From Emticicia oligotrophica DSM 17448 (GTDB taxonomy: Bacteria > Bacteroidota > Bacteroidia > Cytophagales > Spirosomataceae): 58,952 nucleotides of DNA. The stretch covers positions 1 to 58,952 of the forward strand of contig NC_018743.1 of the NCBI RefSeq assembly GCF_000263195.1. Direction: 5' to 3'. The first letter of the stretch is position 1. Each line of letters opens with the position of its first letter. A program made the position numbers and the translations under genes. The notes under the pieces are model-generated. The model made no database searches. It worked only from the letters and a program-made list of their open reading frames with translations, and was not told the origin of the DNA. Positions 10,167-17,455 of this stretch are shown piece by piece.

Positions 10167-11594
10167 ATGGAAAAAATCATTCAATCAGAAAAAAAACAAG
10201 TTACCATGACCGAGAAAATTGCTTTTGGGCTTGGAATGTTAGCCAATCAGCTTTTTCCGGCTGCTTTAGGTATTTTTATGGTCATTTTAGTGCAAAATCT
10301 CGGTTTCCCCGGCTGGATGTGGGGTATATTATTTTTTATTCCTCGTTTCTTCGATGCTCTCATTGACCCCATCATGGGTTTCATAACTGACAATACACGC
10401 TCAAAATGGGGTAGAAGAAAGCACTATGTTTTTGTTGGGGCTATTATTTTAGGTATTTCTTTTATCGCTATGTGGCAGCTTCACCGAGAAAATAGCCTTA
10501 CTTTCAACTTTGTTTATTTTCTAATTTGGTCGTTTTTATTTTATTTGGGGCTAACAATATTCAGTGTGCCGTATGTGGCGATGGGCTACGAAATGAGCGA
10601 TAATTTTGATGAACGAACTGAAATTATGGCAATAGCCCAATGGATAGGGCAGTGGGCTTGGGTCATTGCTCCGTGGTTTTGGGTAGTGATGTACGACCCC
10701 ACGTGGTTTCCGAACCCCGACACAGCCACCCGTAGTTTGGCAATTTGGGTAGGTATAGCCTGTACAATTCTTGCCATTATTCCTGCGGTTTTTATTAAAT
10801 CAGATTCTACGCTTAACGATACCAACTTACAGCCCGTAACATGGGGCGGAATGAAACACTCGCTCATCGAAATCCTAAGCAGTTTCAAACAAGCCTTTGG
10901 CTATCAGGAGTTTCGTAAGATTTGCGTTGCAACGTTCTTCATTTTTAATTCATTCAATACAGTTTCGAGTTTTTCGTTCTTCATCATTGTCTATTATTTG
11001 TTCAATGGCAGTACCACAGATGCAGGTATCTGGCCGACTCTCTTTGGCTGTGTCGGGGCGTTGGCTACTATTGTGGTCGTTATTCCAATTGTAGCAAAGT
11101 TATCGGCAAAGTATGGAAAAAAGACAACATTCATTATCTCGCAAGCTATTTCGTTGGTTGGTTATATACTTCTTTGGTTTTTGTTTGTACCGGGCAAGCC
11201 CTACTTATTTTTGTTTGCACTCCCTTTGTTTTCGTTTGGAATCGGAAGTCTCTTTACAATCATGATGTCGATGACTGCCGATATTTGTGATTTAGACGAA
11301 CTCCATTCGGGCAAACGCCGTGAGGGGGTTTTCGGAGCGATTTATTGGTGGATGGTAAAAGTAGGTTTTGCAGTGGCGGGTATGCTTAGTGGTATTATTC
11401 TAACTTATGTAGGCTTCGATTCTCAGCTAACAACTCAGCCAGAAGGTGCTCTAGATGGCTTGCGTTTCTTTTTTTCTGCTATCCCTATTTTTGGAACAAC
11501 GGTGGCAATCATCATGATGTATAATTATGATTTGTCTAAGGAAAAAGCTGAGAGTATCAGAGCGAAGATAAAAGCGAATAAAGAGATAGTTTGA
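10167..11594 (+). CDS. GPH-family sugar:cation symporter (MelB-like MFS)
   Basis: A 475-aa inner-membrane transporter with about 12 hydrophobic helices. The N-terminal signature F-D-A-L-I-D-P-I-M-G followed by D-N-T-R-S-K-W-G-R-R is the conserved helix 2/loop 2-3 motif of glycoside-pentoside-hexuronide:cation symporters. The second half has the related SAKYGKK motif and D-L-D-E-L-x-x-G-K-R-R-E-G, also typical of the family. It starts 40 bp after the phosphorylase and ends at a clear terminator, so it is probably the last gene of the operon. It likely imports the beta-glucan oligosaccharides or disaccharides released by the GH16 enzyme for cytoplasmic phosphorolysis; the substrate is inferred from context. 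Confidence 0.88.
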   Translation: MEKIIQSEKKQVTMTEKIAFGLGMLANQLFPAALGIFMVILVQNLGFPGWMWGILFFIPRFFDALIDPIMGFITDNTRSKWGRRKHYVFVGAIILGISFIAMWQLHRENSLTFNFVYFLIWSFLFYLGLTIFSVPYVAMGYEMSDNFDERTEIMAIAQWIGQWAWVIAPWFWVVMYDPTWFPNPDTATRSLAIWVGIACTILAIIPAVFIKSDSTLNDTNLQPVTWGGMKHSLIEILSSFKQAFGYQEFRKICVATFFIFNSFNTVSSFSFFIIVYYLFNGSTTDAGIWPTLFGCVGALATIVVVIPIVAKLSAKYGKKTTFIISQAISLVGYILLWFLFVPGKPYLFLFALPLFSFGIGSLFTIMMSMTADICDLDELHSGKRREGVFGAIYWWMVKVGFAVAGMLSGIILTYVGFDSQLTTQPEGALDGLRFFFSAIPIFGTTVAIIMMYNYDLSKEKAESIRAKIKANKEIV

Positions 11595-11618
11595 ACGTTT
11601 CCGATTAAGCCTATTTTA

Positions 11619-11651
11619 AAGGTTTTCTAATTTGATTAGAAAGCCTTTTTT
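11619..11651 (+). terminator. Rho-independent terminator of the glucan operon
   Basis: The arms AGGTTTTCTAAT and ATTAGAAAGCCT form a 12-bp stem with one G-T pair and a 3-nt loop, followed by a run of T. It starts 25 bases after the symporter stop codon. Confidence 0.85.
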
Positions 11652-12050
11652 ATATGGATACAACAAAAATATATGTATAGATTAGTTAACCGTCTTTTTT
11701 TAAGAGAACCGTTAAATAAATACAAATTAAATTGTCACTATTTTTTTAATTTGGAGTCTAAACTCAAAATTAGATAGAAGATTATTTTAGAAGGGAATTA
11801 AGTAAATAATTAAATGGAGATTTATTGGTTTTTTACAAAATCATCTCACTTACTTTCTAATATAAAAAGCTGAAATACCTAAAAAGTACGACATCAAAAA
11901 TCAAATGTATTGTTTGAATAGTACTAAAAAATACAAAAAGTACTACCGCCGCGGCGAACCGTAAAACTTTCGCATATTTGAGAGTTGGTGGCTATTTTAA
12001 GATACAACTTACAAGGACAAACAATTTCAAACCAATAACCATTTTATTAT
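11652..12050. other. AT-rich intergenic region, no gene seen
   Basis: A 400-bp stretch without a credible reading frame. It marks the junction between the glucan operon and the accessory island. A small GC-rich palindromic patch, CCGCCGCGGCG, at about 11946-11956 stands out from the surrounding A/T-rich sequence. A weak -7-like CATATTTG precedes the next gene. Confidence 0.5.
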
Positions 12051-12581
12051 ATGGCTTTACGAGTAGTAAATGGGGCTATTTCTTGGGAGGGAGCAACACT
12101 TCAAATTAGAAATATAGCTGATATTCGAAAATTTGAAAAAAGATATGTCCGAGATATCCCACTTCCTCACTCAGAGGAAAGTATATCCCAATTAGGAAAA
12201 ATCGTATTATTTACTGGATTAGCATATCTGTTTCACTTTTTTATTAGTTGGGAATGGAGTTGGTATATCCATCTAATATGTTTGGCAATTACTATCGGAG
12301 GTGGTTACTTACTTATTAAATTTAAAGGTGAAAACAGTGAGGCACCGACACAAGAGGTAAAATACGGATACTTTATTTGCATTGAAAAAAATTCAGGCTC
12401 AAAAGAATATTTCGGAAGCGACAACGAACATTTTATTAGACAATTATATGACAATGTAAGTCTTGTTATGCACGACAATAGGGCGGGTACTAATATCAGT
12501 TTAAATATTGACAATATTAATCATTTTGAGAATATTGAGGGTTCAACACTTTACAATAACAGTTTTAACGAATCAAAATAA
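12051..12581 (+). CDS. Small membrane protein (DUF6232-like) with C-terminal G-S-N-SFN motif
   Basis: A 176-aa protein. An N-terminal segment of about 45 residues reads like the start of DUF6232-type proteins (a short strand, then I-R-N-I-A-D-I-R). Two transmembrane helices follow at about 58-95, then a soluble beta-rich domain with the pattern EKNSGSKEYFGS. The extreme C-terminus is FENIEGSTLYNNSFNES, closely matched by the N-terminus of the next protein (FSNIKGSKIINESFNKT). The stop codon overlaps the next start as TAATG, so translation is probably coupled. The function is unknown. The motif sharing between a membrane protein and its neighbour recalls amyloid-motif signalling pairs; this is a hypothesis. 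The family assignment is tentative. Confidence 0.7.
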   Translation: MALRVVNGAISWEGATLQIRNIADIRKFEKRYVRDIPLPHSEESISQLGKIVLFTGLAYLFHFFISWEWSWYIHLICLAITIGGGYLLIKFKGENSEAPTQEVKYGYFICIEKNSGSKEYFGSDNEHFIRQLYDNVSLVMHDNRAGTNISLNIDNINHFENIEGSTLYNNSFNESK

Positions 12582-12808
12582 TGGCTAATTTTTCAAATAT
12601 TAAAGGTTCTAAAATAATCAATGAATCTTTTAACAAGACAAGTGAAGTGCCTAAGAAAGTAGAAGACGAAAAACCTTCTTCTTCTGATAATCCGCCCAAA
12701 GACAAATCTAAAAGTGATACTTGGGAGAAAGCCAAGACTGTTGCGACAATTCTTGCATTTATTACTGCGGTTATTGGGGTGATTACAAAAATCATGGACA
12801 TTTGGTAA
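12581..12808 (+). CDS. 75-aa single-helix membrane protein sharing the partner motif
   Basis: The protein has an N-terminal 17-residue motif (F-x-N-I-x-G-S-x-I/L-x-N-x-S-F-N) found also at the C-terminus of the preceding protein. A charged, Ser/Pro/Lys-rich linker (about 22-45) and one C-terminal transmembrane helix (about 51-72) follow. The start ATG shares its A with the upstream stop codon. The layout, a short polymerising-type motif linked to a membrane segment, would suit a membrane-disrupting effector nucleated by its partner, but I do not recognise the family. It lies just upstream of an attC-like repeat, so the pair may form one mobile cassette. Confidence 0.65.
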   Translation: MANFSNIKGSKIINESFNKTSEVPKKVEDEKPSSSDNPPKDKSKSDTWEKAKTVATILAFITAVIGVITKIMDIW

Positions 12809-12843
12809 GTCTTGACTATTGACACTTAAAAGACAAAAACAGC

Positions 12844-13037
12844 CACCAACATAGGTTTGTGGCAAGTGGGGGCTGACGGAAGTAATTCAACATTGGTAAT
12901 TCTTTTGTACTTTTATTTCAGCGGAGGGAAACCTATTGAATATTTGTAAGTAATTCAACACCAGTAATTTATATCAGCGGACGTTCGGGCAGATGAGTTT
13001 CAAAGCCCCCACCTGCCACAAGCCCTGTTCGTTAGCG
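12844..13037 (+). repeat. attC-like imperfect palindrome 1
   Basis: The element begins at a CAAC box (12847-12850) and ends at GTTAGCG (13031-13037). The inner arms TTGTGGCAAGTGGGGGCT (12857-12874) and AGCCCCCACCTGCCACAA (13004-13021) pair at 17 of 18 positions. The ...AAC / GTT... outer boxes with longer inner arms around a variable centre are the structure of integron attC sites. A second element of the same build lies at 14831-14964, on the other side of the DUF262 gene. No integron integrase is in the window. Confidence 0.6.
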
Positions 13038-13099
13038 GTCAGGCAAGAGCGACACCCTACAACAACAAGATATTGACAAACAGAAACGAAAAATAATAA

Positions 13100-14806
13100 A
13101 TGAGTTATATTCCAAAGACAATTAGCGAAGTTGTTACCGAATATCTGAACAGGACAACATTTTTACCTGCAATCCAACGTGAATATGTGTGGGGAACTTA
13201 TGGCATTGAAAAACTTTTTGACTCTATTATGGGCGACTATCCCATAAGCACTTTTCTTTTTTGGAAAATCAAAGAAGAAAACAAAAACGAATGGGCGGCA
13301 TACGAATTTATTCGGGACTTTGACAGCGAAGCACCGCATAACAAAGACGCAAGTTTAGCAGGGGTAAACCAAGATATTTATTTAGTGCTTGACGGACAGC
13401 AACGTTTAACTTCGTTACTAATCGGACTTAAAGGTTCATACAGATACTTTTATTATAGTTGGCACAAAACCAAATTGTATTTGAACATTCTCAAAGAGCC
13501 CCAAAAAAGTGACAATCCTGAAGAACTTGTTTATCAATTTCAATTCAGAGATAACAACCAACCTAATCCGAGAGACCCAAATCCACAGTTTTGGTATTTA
13601 GTTGGCGACATCTTGAACTTTGAGGATGCGGAAGATGCAAAGAAAGACATCAAACAACGTTTGAGTGAATTTACAGACGATCAAAAAGACATTGCAAATA
13701 CGCATATCGGACGACTTCATTCCCGTATCCATACATCACGACTGTTAAACTACTACGAAGAAAAATCGCAAGACTACGATAAAGTCGTAGAAGCGTTTAT
13801 CAGAGCGAACACAGGCGGAGTAAAATTAGAATATAGCGACATTTTGCTTTCAACAGCAACAGCAAAATGGAAAAACTTAAATGCAAGAGAAGAAATTCAT
13901 TCTTTTACCGATAGCGTAAACGCTATCGGTAATGGCTATTCCTTTGGAAAAGATTTTGTCCTTAAAGGTTGTTTATATCTGACAGATGATTTGCCAATTC
14001 AATACAAAGTAAAAAACTTTAACAAAACCAATCTTGAAAAGATTGAGAATAATTGGGAAAACATTACAGACAATATTGAAAATGCAATTTCTCTTGTAAA
14101 CAAGTTTGGCTTCAATGACAAAAACTTAGTTACAAAAAATGCACTTCTTCCAATTGCTTTATATTTAGGCAAACTCAACAAAAAGAACTTTGTTGAATCA
14201 ACTGACAAGGAAGATGTAAAAAATCAAATTCTAATTCAAAAGTGGTTAATTCTAACTCTTCTGAAAAACGCATTTGGAGGTTCTTCTGACACCATTTTGA
14301 AAAACTTACAAGATGTTATAAATGAACAAACCGATTTTAGCGTTTTCCCATTTGAAGCGTTAAACAAAAAACTAAATATAGAACCTTCGTTTAACGAAAC
14401 GGAAATAGATAATTTGCTTTTGACAAATTATAGCACAAAATACAGTTATCTAATTTTGTCATTGCTTTACCCAGACAGAGATTGGAAAGGAAAGAAATTT
14501 GAAGAAGACCACATTTTCCCGAAATCAGAATTTACAACCGCTAAACTTAAACATCGTAGTTACGACACAGACCAAATTGCTGAATATCAAAAATACTTTA
14601 ACTGTATTTTGAATTTAGAGTTGTTAACTGACACAGAAAATAGAGAAAAAAGTGCAGAAGATTTTGATACTTGGTTTGCAAGTCGGGACAACAATTTCAA
14701 GGACAGACATTTTATTCCAACAATCAGCAGTTACAACTTTGACAACTTCCCTGACTTTATTTCGGAACGTAAAAAACTTTTAAAAATAAAACTTGAAACA
14801 ATCTGA
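13100..14806 (+). CDS. DUF262/DUF1524 (GmrSD-like) nuclease protein
   Basis: A 568-aa protein with the two-domain layout of GmrSD-type type IV restriction enzymes. The N-terminal DUF262 domain has the ParB-like nucleotide-binding motif LVLDGQQRLTSLL (DGQQR at about 97-101), preceded by the conserved LPAIQREYVWG. The C-terminal DUF1524 region has the HNH-type motif EDHIFPKSEF (about 468-478). Proteins of this class cut modified phage DNA or otherwise restrict phage. The gene stands alone, 62 bp after one attC-like element and 24 bp before another, in the orientation expected for a single-gene cassette. Nearest alternative: a DUF262 protein of another defence type. Family confidence is high, substrate unknown. 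Confidence 0.85.
   Translation: MSYIPKTISEVVTEYLNRTTFLPAIQREYVWGTYGIEKLFDSIMGDYPISTFLFWKIKEENKNEWAAYEFIRDFDSEAPHNKDASLAGVNQDIYLVLDGQQRLTSLLIGLKGSYRYFYYSWHKTKLYLNILKEPQKSDNPEELVYQFQFRDNNQPNPRDPNPQFWYLVGDILNFEDAEDAKKDIKQRLSEFTDDQKDIANTHIGRLHSRIHTSRLLNYYEEKSQDYDKVVEAFIRANTGGVKLEYSDILLSTATAKWKNLNAREEIHSFTDSVNAIGNGYSFGKDFVLKGCLYLTDDLPIQYKVKNFNKTNLEKIENNWENITDNIENAISLVNKFGFNDKNLVTKNALLPIALYLGKLNKKNFVESTDKEDVKNQILIQKWLILTLLKNAFGGSSDTILKNLQDVINEQTDFSVFPFEALNKKLNIEPSFNETEIDNLLLTNYSTKYSYLILSLLYPDRDWKGKKFEEDHIFPKSEFTTAKLKHRSYDTDQIAEYQKYFNCILNLELLTDTENREKSAEDFDTWFASRDNNFKDRHFIPTISSYNFDNFPDFISERKKLLKIKLETI
13905..13932. repeat. Perfect 12-bp inverted repeat inside the DUF262 gene
   Basis: The arms TTACCGATAGCG and CGCTATCGGTAA flank a 4-base TAAA loop. 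The hairpin is within the coding sequence and the reading frame passes through it without a break. Its role is unknown; it could be an mRNA structure, a protein-binding site or chance. Confidence 0.6.
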
Positions 14807-14830
14807 ACATAATTACAGAAATGCCCGAAC

Positions 14831-14964
14831 CGCTAACATCGTATTGGCAATAGTGTGGCTGACAGTTGTAAACTAAACATTTGTAATTCTATTGGGTATT
14901 TGTGCAAATGTTGGGCTGACGTTTTTCAAATGCCCCACCATCGCCAATACATAAACCGTTAGCA
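14831..14964 (+). repeat. attC-like imperfect palindrome 2
   Basis: It runs from CGCTAAC (14831-14837) to GTTAGCA (14958-14964), 134 bp in all. The inner arms GTATTGGCAATAGTGTGGC (14841-14859) and GCCCCACCATCGCCAATAC (14932-14950) pair at 16 of 19 positions. It shares with the element at 12844-13037 a GGCTGAC segment, a TTTCAAA-x-GCCCCAC segment and the CGTTAGC end. It begins 25 bp after the DUF262 stop codon, the usual place of an attC site relative to its cassette gene. Confidence 0.62.
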
Positions 14965-14972
14965 CCAATAGT

Positions 14973-15341
14973 ATGAAGACATTCGTAGAACATTTAACAA
15001 CTCAACTTGACAACTTTAAATTGATAATGTTTGAGCTATTGGACAATTCAAAAATTTAATTCCGTAGAGATGACTGATACTCAAACGTAATACTAATTGC
15101 ACCAACACAGTATTGGGACAATCCGAACGAAATTGAACAAATATTTCAGATTAAGCTAAAGAAATCATACGGACAATGGATAGAAATATTTAGACTATTC
15201 ACAGAAAACTCACCAGAAGCATCAAAAAGAAAAATTGACCAAACAGATAAATTTGTAAATAGTTGGATAGAGAAAAAAAGCGACTGGGGAATTCCCTGGC
15301 GTATACACATATCAAAAATATTATGCGATAATAAGGCATAA
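14973..15341 (+). pseudogene. Broken small gene directly after the attC-like site
   Basis: An ATG 9 bases after the GTTAGCA box opens a 28-codon frame that stops at 15057-15059. A second open stretch in another frame (about 15075-15341) has a coding-like composition (APTQYWDNPNEIEQIF to the final KILCDNKA). Together they look like one small gene disrupted by a frameshift and a stop. The product is not recognised. The position suggests the remains of a third cassette. Confidence 0.4.
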
Positions 15342-15363
15342 CATAACCACACAAGACTGAAAA

Positions 15364-15530
15364 TACTGAAGTATGCAAGTAAAGCAGCTCAATAGCCCTA
15401 ACCATAAGCATAACAGTAATATAAAAGATGAGTGAGTGCGTGATGGTTTGGTGCCCAAATTTACGACTAAGCGATCGAGCCAATGGATAAACCGTTTTGC
15501 CGATGACACTTCGAGTATGATCGATGGACA
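15364..15530 (-). pseudogene. Fragment of a YdjM/DUF457-like membrane metal-dependent hydrolase
   Basis: On the minus strand, about 55 codons read DHTRSVIGKTVYPLARSLSR followed by K-F-G-H-x-T-I-T-H-S-L and a hydrophobic helix. This matches the conserved Asp-His and H-x-x-T-H-S core of the YdjM/DUF457 family. Both ends are lost: no start or proper C-terminus can be assigned, and similarity stops near 15364 where cassette-derived sequence begins. I take it as a truncated relic. Confidence 0.5.
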
Positions 15531-15564
15531 CAATCTGTTTCCTCAAAGTTTCCCTAAAGAACAT

Positions 15565-15957
15565 GGGACTCAGGGTGGGGATAAAAGAAAGTGAAAGACA
15601 TTTTTCAAAAACTTAGATTAGTGTCTAAGAGGGCATTGAATGAGACTCGAAGGTATGAAAAGTACTCATTTGTTTAGATTATTACTTGACTTCAAACTGA
15701 ATATATTCTTAAACTTTAAAGTCTAATCAAACATCCGTTTACCTAGACTTTTTGTAAAATACTTTTAAAGATTAATAAATTTTTGAAAGTACAATTAAAA
15801 CCACAAAAAAGTATATATTTATTGTATATGATTCAAAGTATAATAATATAATAACAACAATTAAATAAACATATACAATTTGAATTCTATAAAGTAAAAT
15901 AGGTATCAAAAAATAAACCCTTAAAAAATAAAATATTTTACCTGTAATAGACAAGAC
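15565..15957. other. Intergenic AT-rich region, no gene seen
   Basis: The region holds only low-complexity reading frames rich in Ile, Tyr and Phe codons, with no family similarity. It separates the cassette debris from the 3' end of the convergent minus-strand anti-sigma gene. Confidence 0.5.
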
Positions 15958-16659
15958 TTAATCCATCAGTCTCTTCAGTTCAAGAGTCTCTTTTTTACCA
16001 AAAGCATTTGGCGTTTTTTCAATCAAATCAATTATTCTTTTAGCTTCTTGCACTTTATTCATTTTGATCAATGAAATTGCTTGATAAAACAAACCCTTAT
16101 TTTGAATAATTTCTTGATTTTCTGCAAGTACCTTAAAAGTGTCTGATGCCAGTTTATAGTTTCCAAGTTGTAAATTACAAAGCCCAACATACTCCAAAAC
16201 TAATGGGTTATTTAATCCACTGAGTTCGAGCTCATCCAAAGCTGCTTGATATTTTTTCTGATTGTAAAGCTCAACGGCATTTGATAGGGTGTCTTGGCTG
16301 GCAGACATATCCGTATCTATAAAAATCAGCTTTTCGTTGATATATTTTTGGGCGTAGGCTTGTGGCGTTTGTTCATGCTTTAAAAAAAGTGTCCACAAAC
16401 CAAAAATTAAAATAGCGGCCGCCGCGATCGAACCGATTCCCTTAATAATAGATAGAGAGGACTTCTTATTTAAAGATTTATTTAACTCGTAAAAATGCTG
16501 TTTTCTTTCAAAGTTTTTGAGTTGCTTAGCCTGTAAATAATGAGCAACTTCTTTGGCAAAATTATCATTGTCTTTAATACGGTTGTTAAAAATTACTTTC
16601 TCCGACTCCGTCATTAAATCTGTAAAATAATCATCTATGTATTCTAAATTACTTTTCAT
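15958..16659 (-). CDS. TPR-containing membrane protein, putative anti-sigma factor
   Basis: A 233-aa protein. A cytoplasmic N-terminal part of about 70 residues (YIDDYFTDLMTESEKVIFNN, resembling the short helical start of Bacteroidota anti-sigma/zinc-finger-like proteins) is followed by one transmembrane helix at about 73-91. The periplasmic C-terminal part has tetratricopeptide-like helices (A-V-E-L-Y-N-Q-K-K-Y-Q-A-A-L and L-G-N-Y-K-L-A-S-D-T-F). The gene starts 7 bp after the sigma factor stop in the same operon. The membrane topology and gene order suggest it holds the sigma factor inactive until a periplasmic signal reaches the TPR domain. This is inferred; no experimental homologue is claimed. 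Confidence 0.7.
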   Translation of the reverse strand: MKSNLEYIDDYFTDLMTESEKVIFNNRIKDNDNFAKEVAHYLQAKQLKNFERKQHFYELNKSLNKKSSLSIIKGIGSIAAAAILIFGLWTLFLKHEQTPQAYAQKYINEKLIFIDTDMSASQDTLSNAVELYNQKKYQAALDELELSGLNNPLVLEYVGLCNLQLGNYKLASDTFKVLAENQEIIQNKGLFYQAISLIKMNKVQEAKRIIDLIEKTPNAFGKKETLELKRLMD

Positions 16660-16666
16660 AATTGTT

Positions 16667-17248
16667 TTAGTAGTTTTCCTTTAATTTTTCTAAACATCGC
16701 AAACGGCTTGTTTTAGAAACTGCAGCTGTATGATAATTAAGCTGTTGTGCTATTTCTTCATCAGAGTAGCCTTCTCCCCAAAGTAATATGATTTGTTTGC
16801 ATTTTTCTCCGATTGAATTTAATTTCTGATATAGCTTTTCCAACTCGCTATTTATCAAAAGTTTTTGAATGATTGTCTTGCTATCATCGGGTAAGGGTAT
16901 TTCAATATCTTCATAAGAAATTGCATCATATACACTTGCTTTATTAGTCGTGTTTTTTCTGATTTGATCAACACATTTATTATTAAATACTTGATAAATG
17001 TAAGTTTTCAATTCAGAACGCCCCTCAAACTTATCTTTTCTTATGTTTTCTATAATGGCAATAATTGTATCTGAATAAATACTGACACATTCGTCTTCCG
17101 ATAGTCGATGTTTACGAACCCCTTCTTTAATATGGAATTGGTATTTTTCAAAGAGTTGTGTTTCAAATCTTCGGGAATAGGTATTTGTATGTTTGATACC
17201 AGCAATTAGTTCGGTATCAGCTAAGAATTTTTTAAAAAAATACAGCAT
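16667..17248 (-). CDS. RNA polymerase sigma factor, ECF/sigma-70 family
   Basis: A 193-aa ECF-type sigma factor. Region 2 lies at about 30-95 (F-E-G-R-S-E-L-K-T-Y-I-Y-Q-V-F-N-N-K-C-V-D, the typical region 2.3/2.4 helix). Region 4 lies at about 135-190 (C-K-Q-I-I-L-L-W-G-E-G-Y-S-D-E-E-I-A-Q-Q-L, then a recognition helix A-A-V-S-K-T-S-R-L-R-C-L-E-K-L). The ATG at 17248 fits the family's length; a longer frame reaches 17404, but the added residues are unlike sigma factors. It is transcribed away from the secreted protein and CHAT genes and probably drives them. The first two of those genes share a leader motif that could be its target. Confidence 0.85.
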   Translation of the reverse strand: MLYFFKKFLADTELIAGIKHTNTYSRRFETQLFEKYQFHIKEGVRKHRLSEDECVSIYSDTIIAIIENIRKDKFEGRSELKTYIYQVFNNKCVDQIRKNTTNKASVYDAISYEDIEIPLPDDSKTIIQKLLINSELEKLYQKLNSIGEKCKQIILLWGEGYSDEEIAQQLNYHTAAVSKTSRLRCLEKLKENY

Positions 17249-17422
17249 TTGAGTTGTTTTGAAAGATAAAAACCGTGCTCTTGTATAAGTAAAAATACAT
17301 AAAATTATTTTTTTAAAAAATTTTTGTTTCCATCGCTTACCTGTGTTTACGACAAACATTGTAGAAACGCTGATGCGGTACCCATCGGTTGTGAAAAGGA
17401 GCAACTCGAAAATCCTGTAAAA

Positions 17423-17432
17423 GAGTAGGGGA
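17423..17432 (+). promoter_or_regulatory. Shared upstream motif GAGTAGGGGA, copy 1
   Basis: The motif lies 23 bases before the start of the 17456 gene and is followed by AATATTAAATT. The same GAGTAGGGGA followed by AATACTAAATT is found at 18149-18158 before the 18187 gene. A CGAAA lies 11-12 bases upstream in both. It may be part of a promoter for the nearby ECF sigma factor or a common leader element. Confidence 0.4.
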
Positions 17433-17455
17433 TTTAAATATTAAATTTTAAAAAG

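Noticed and set aside
15772-15954. 60-codon minus-strand frame rich in Ile and Tyr
   Set aside because: Low-complexity AT-driven composition, no recognisable domain or leader; treated as chance.
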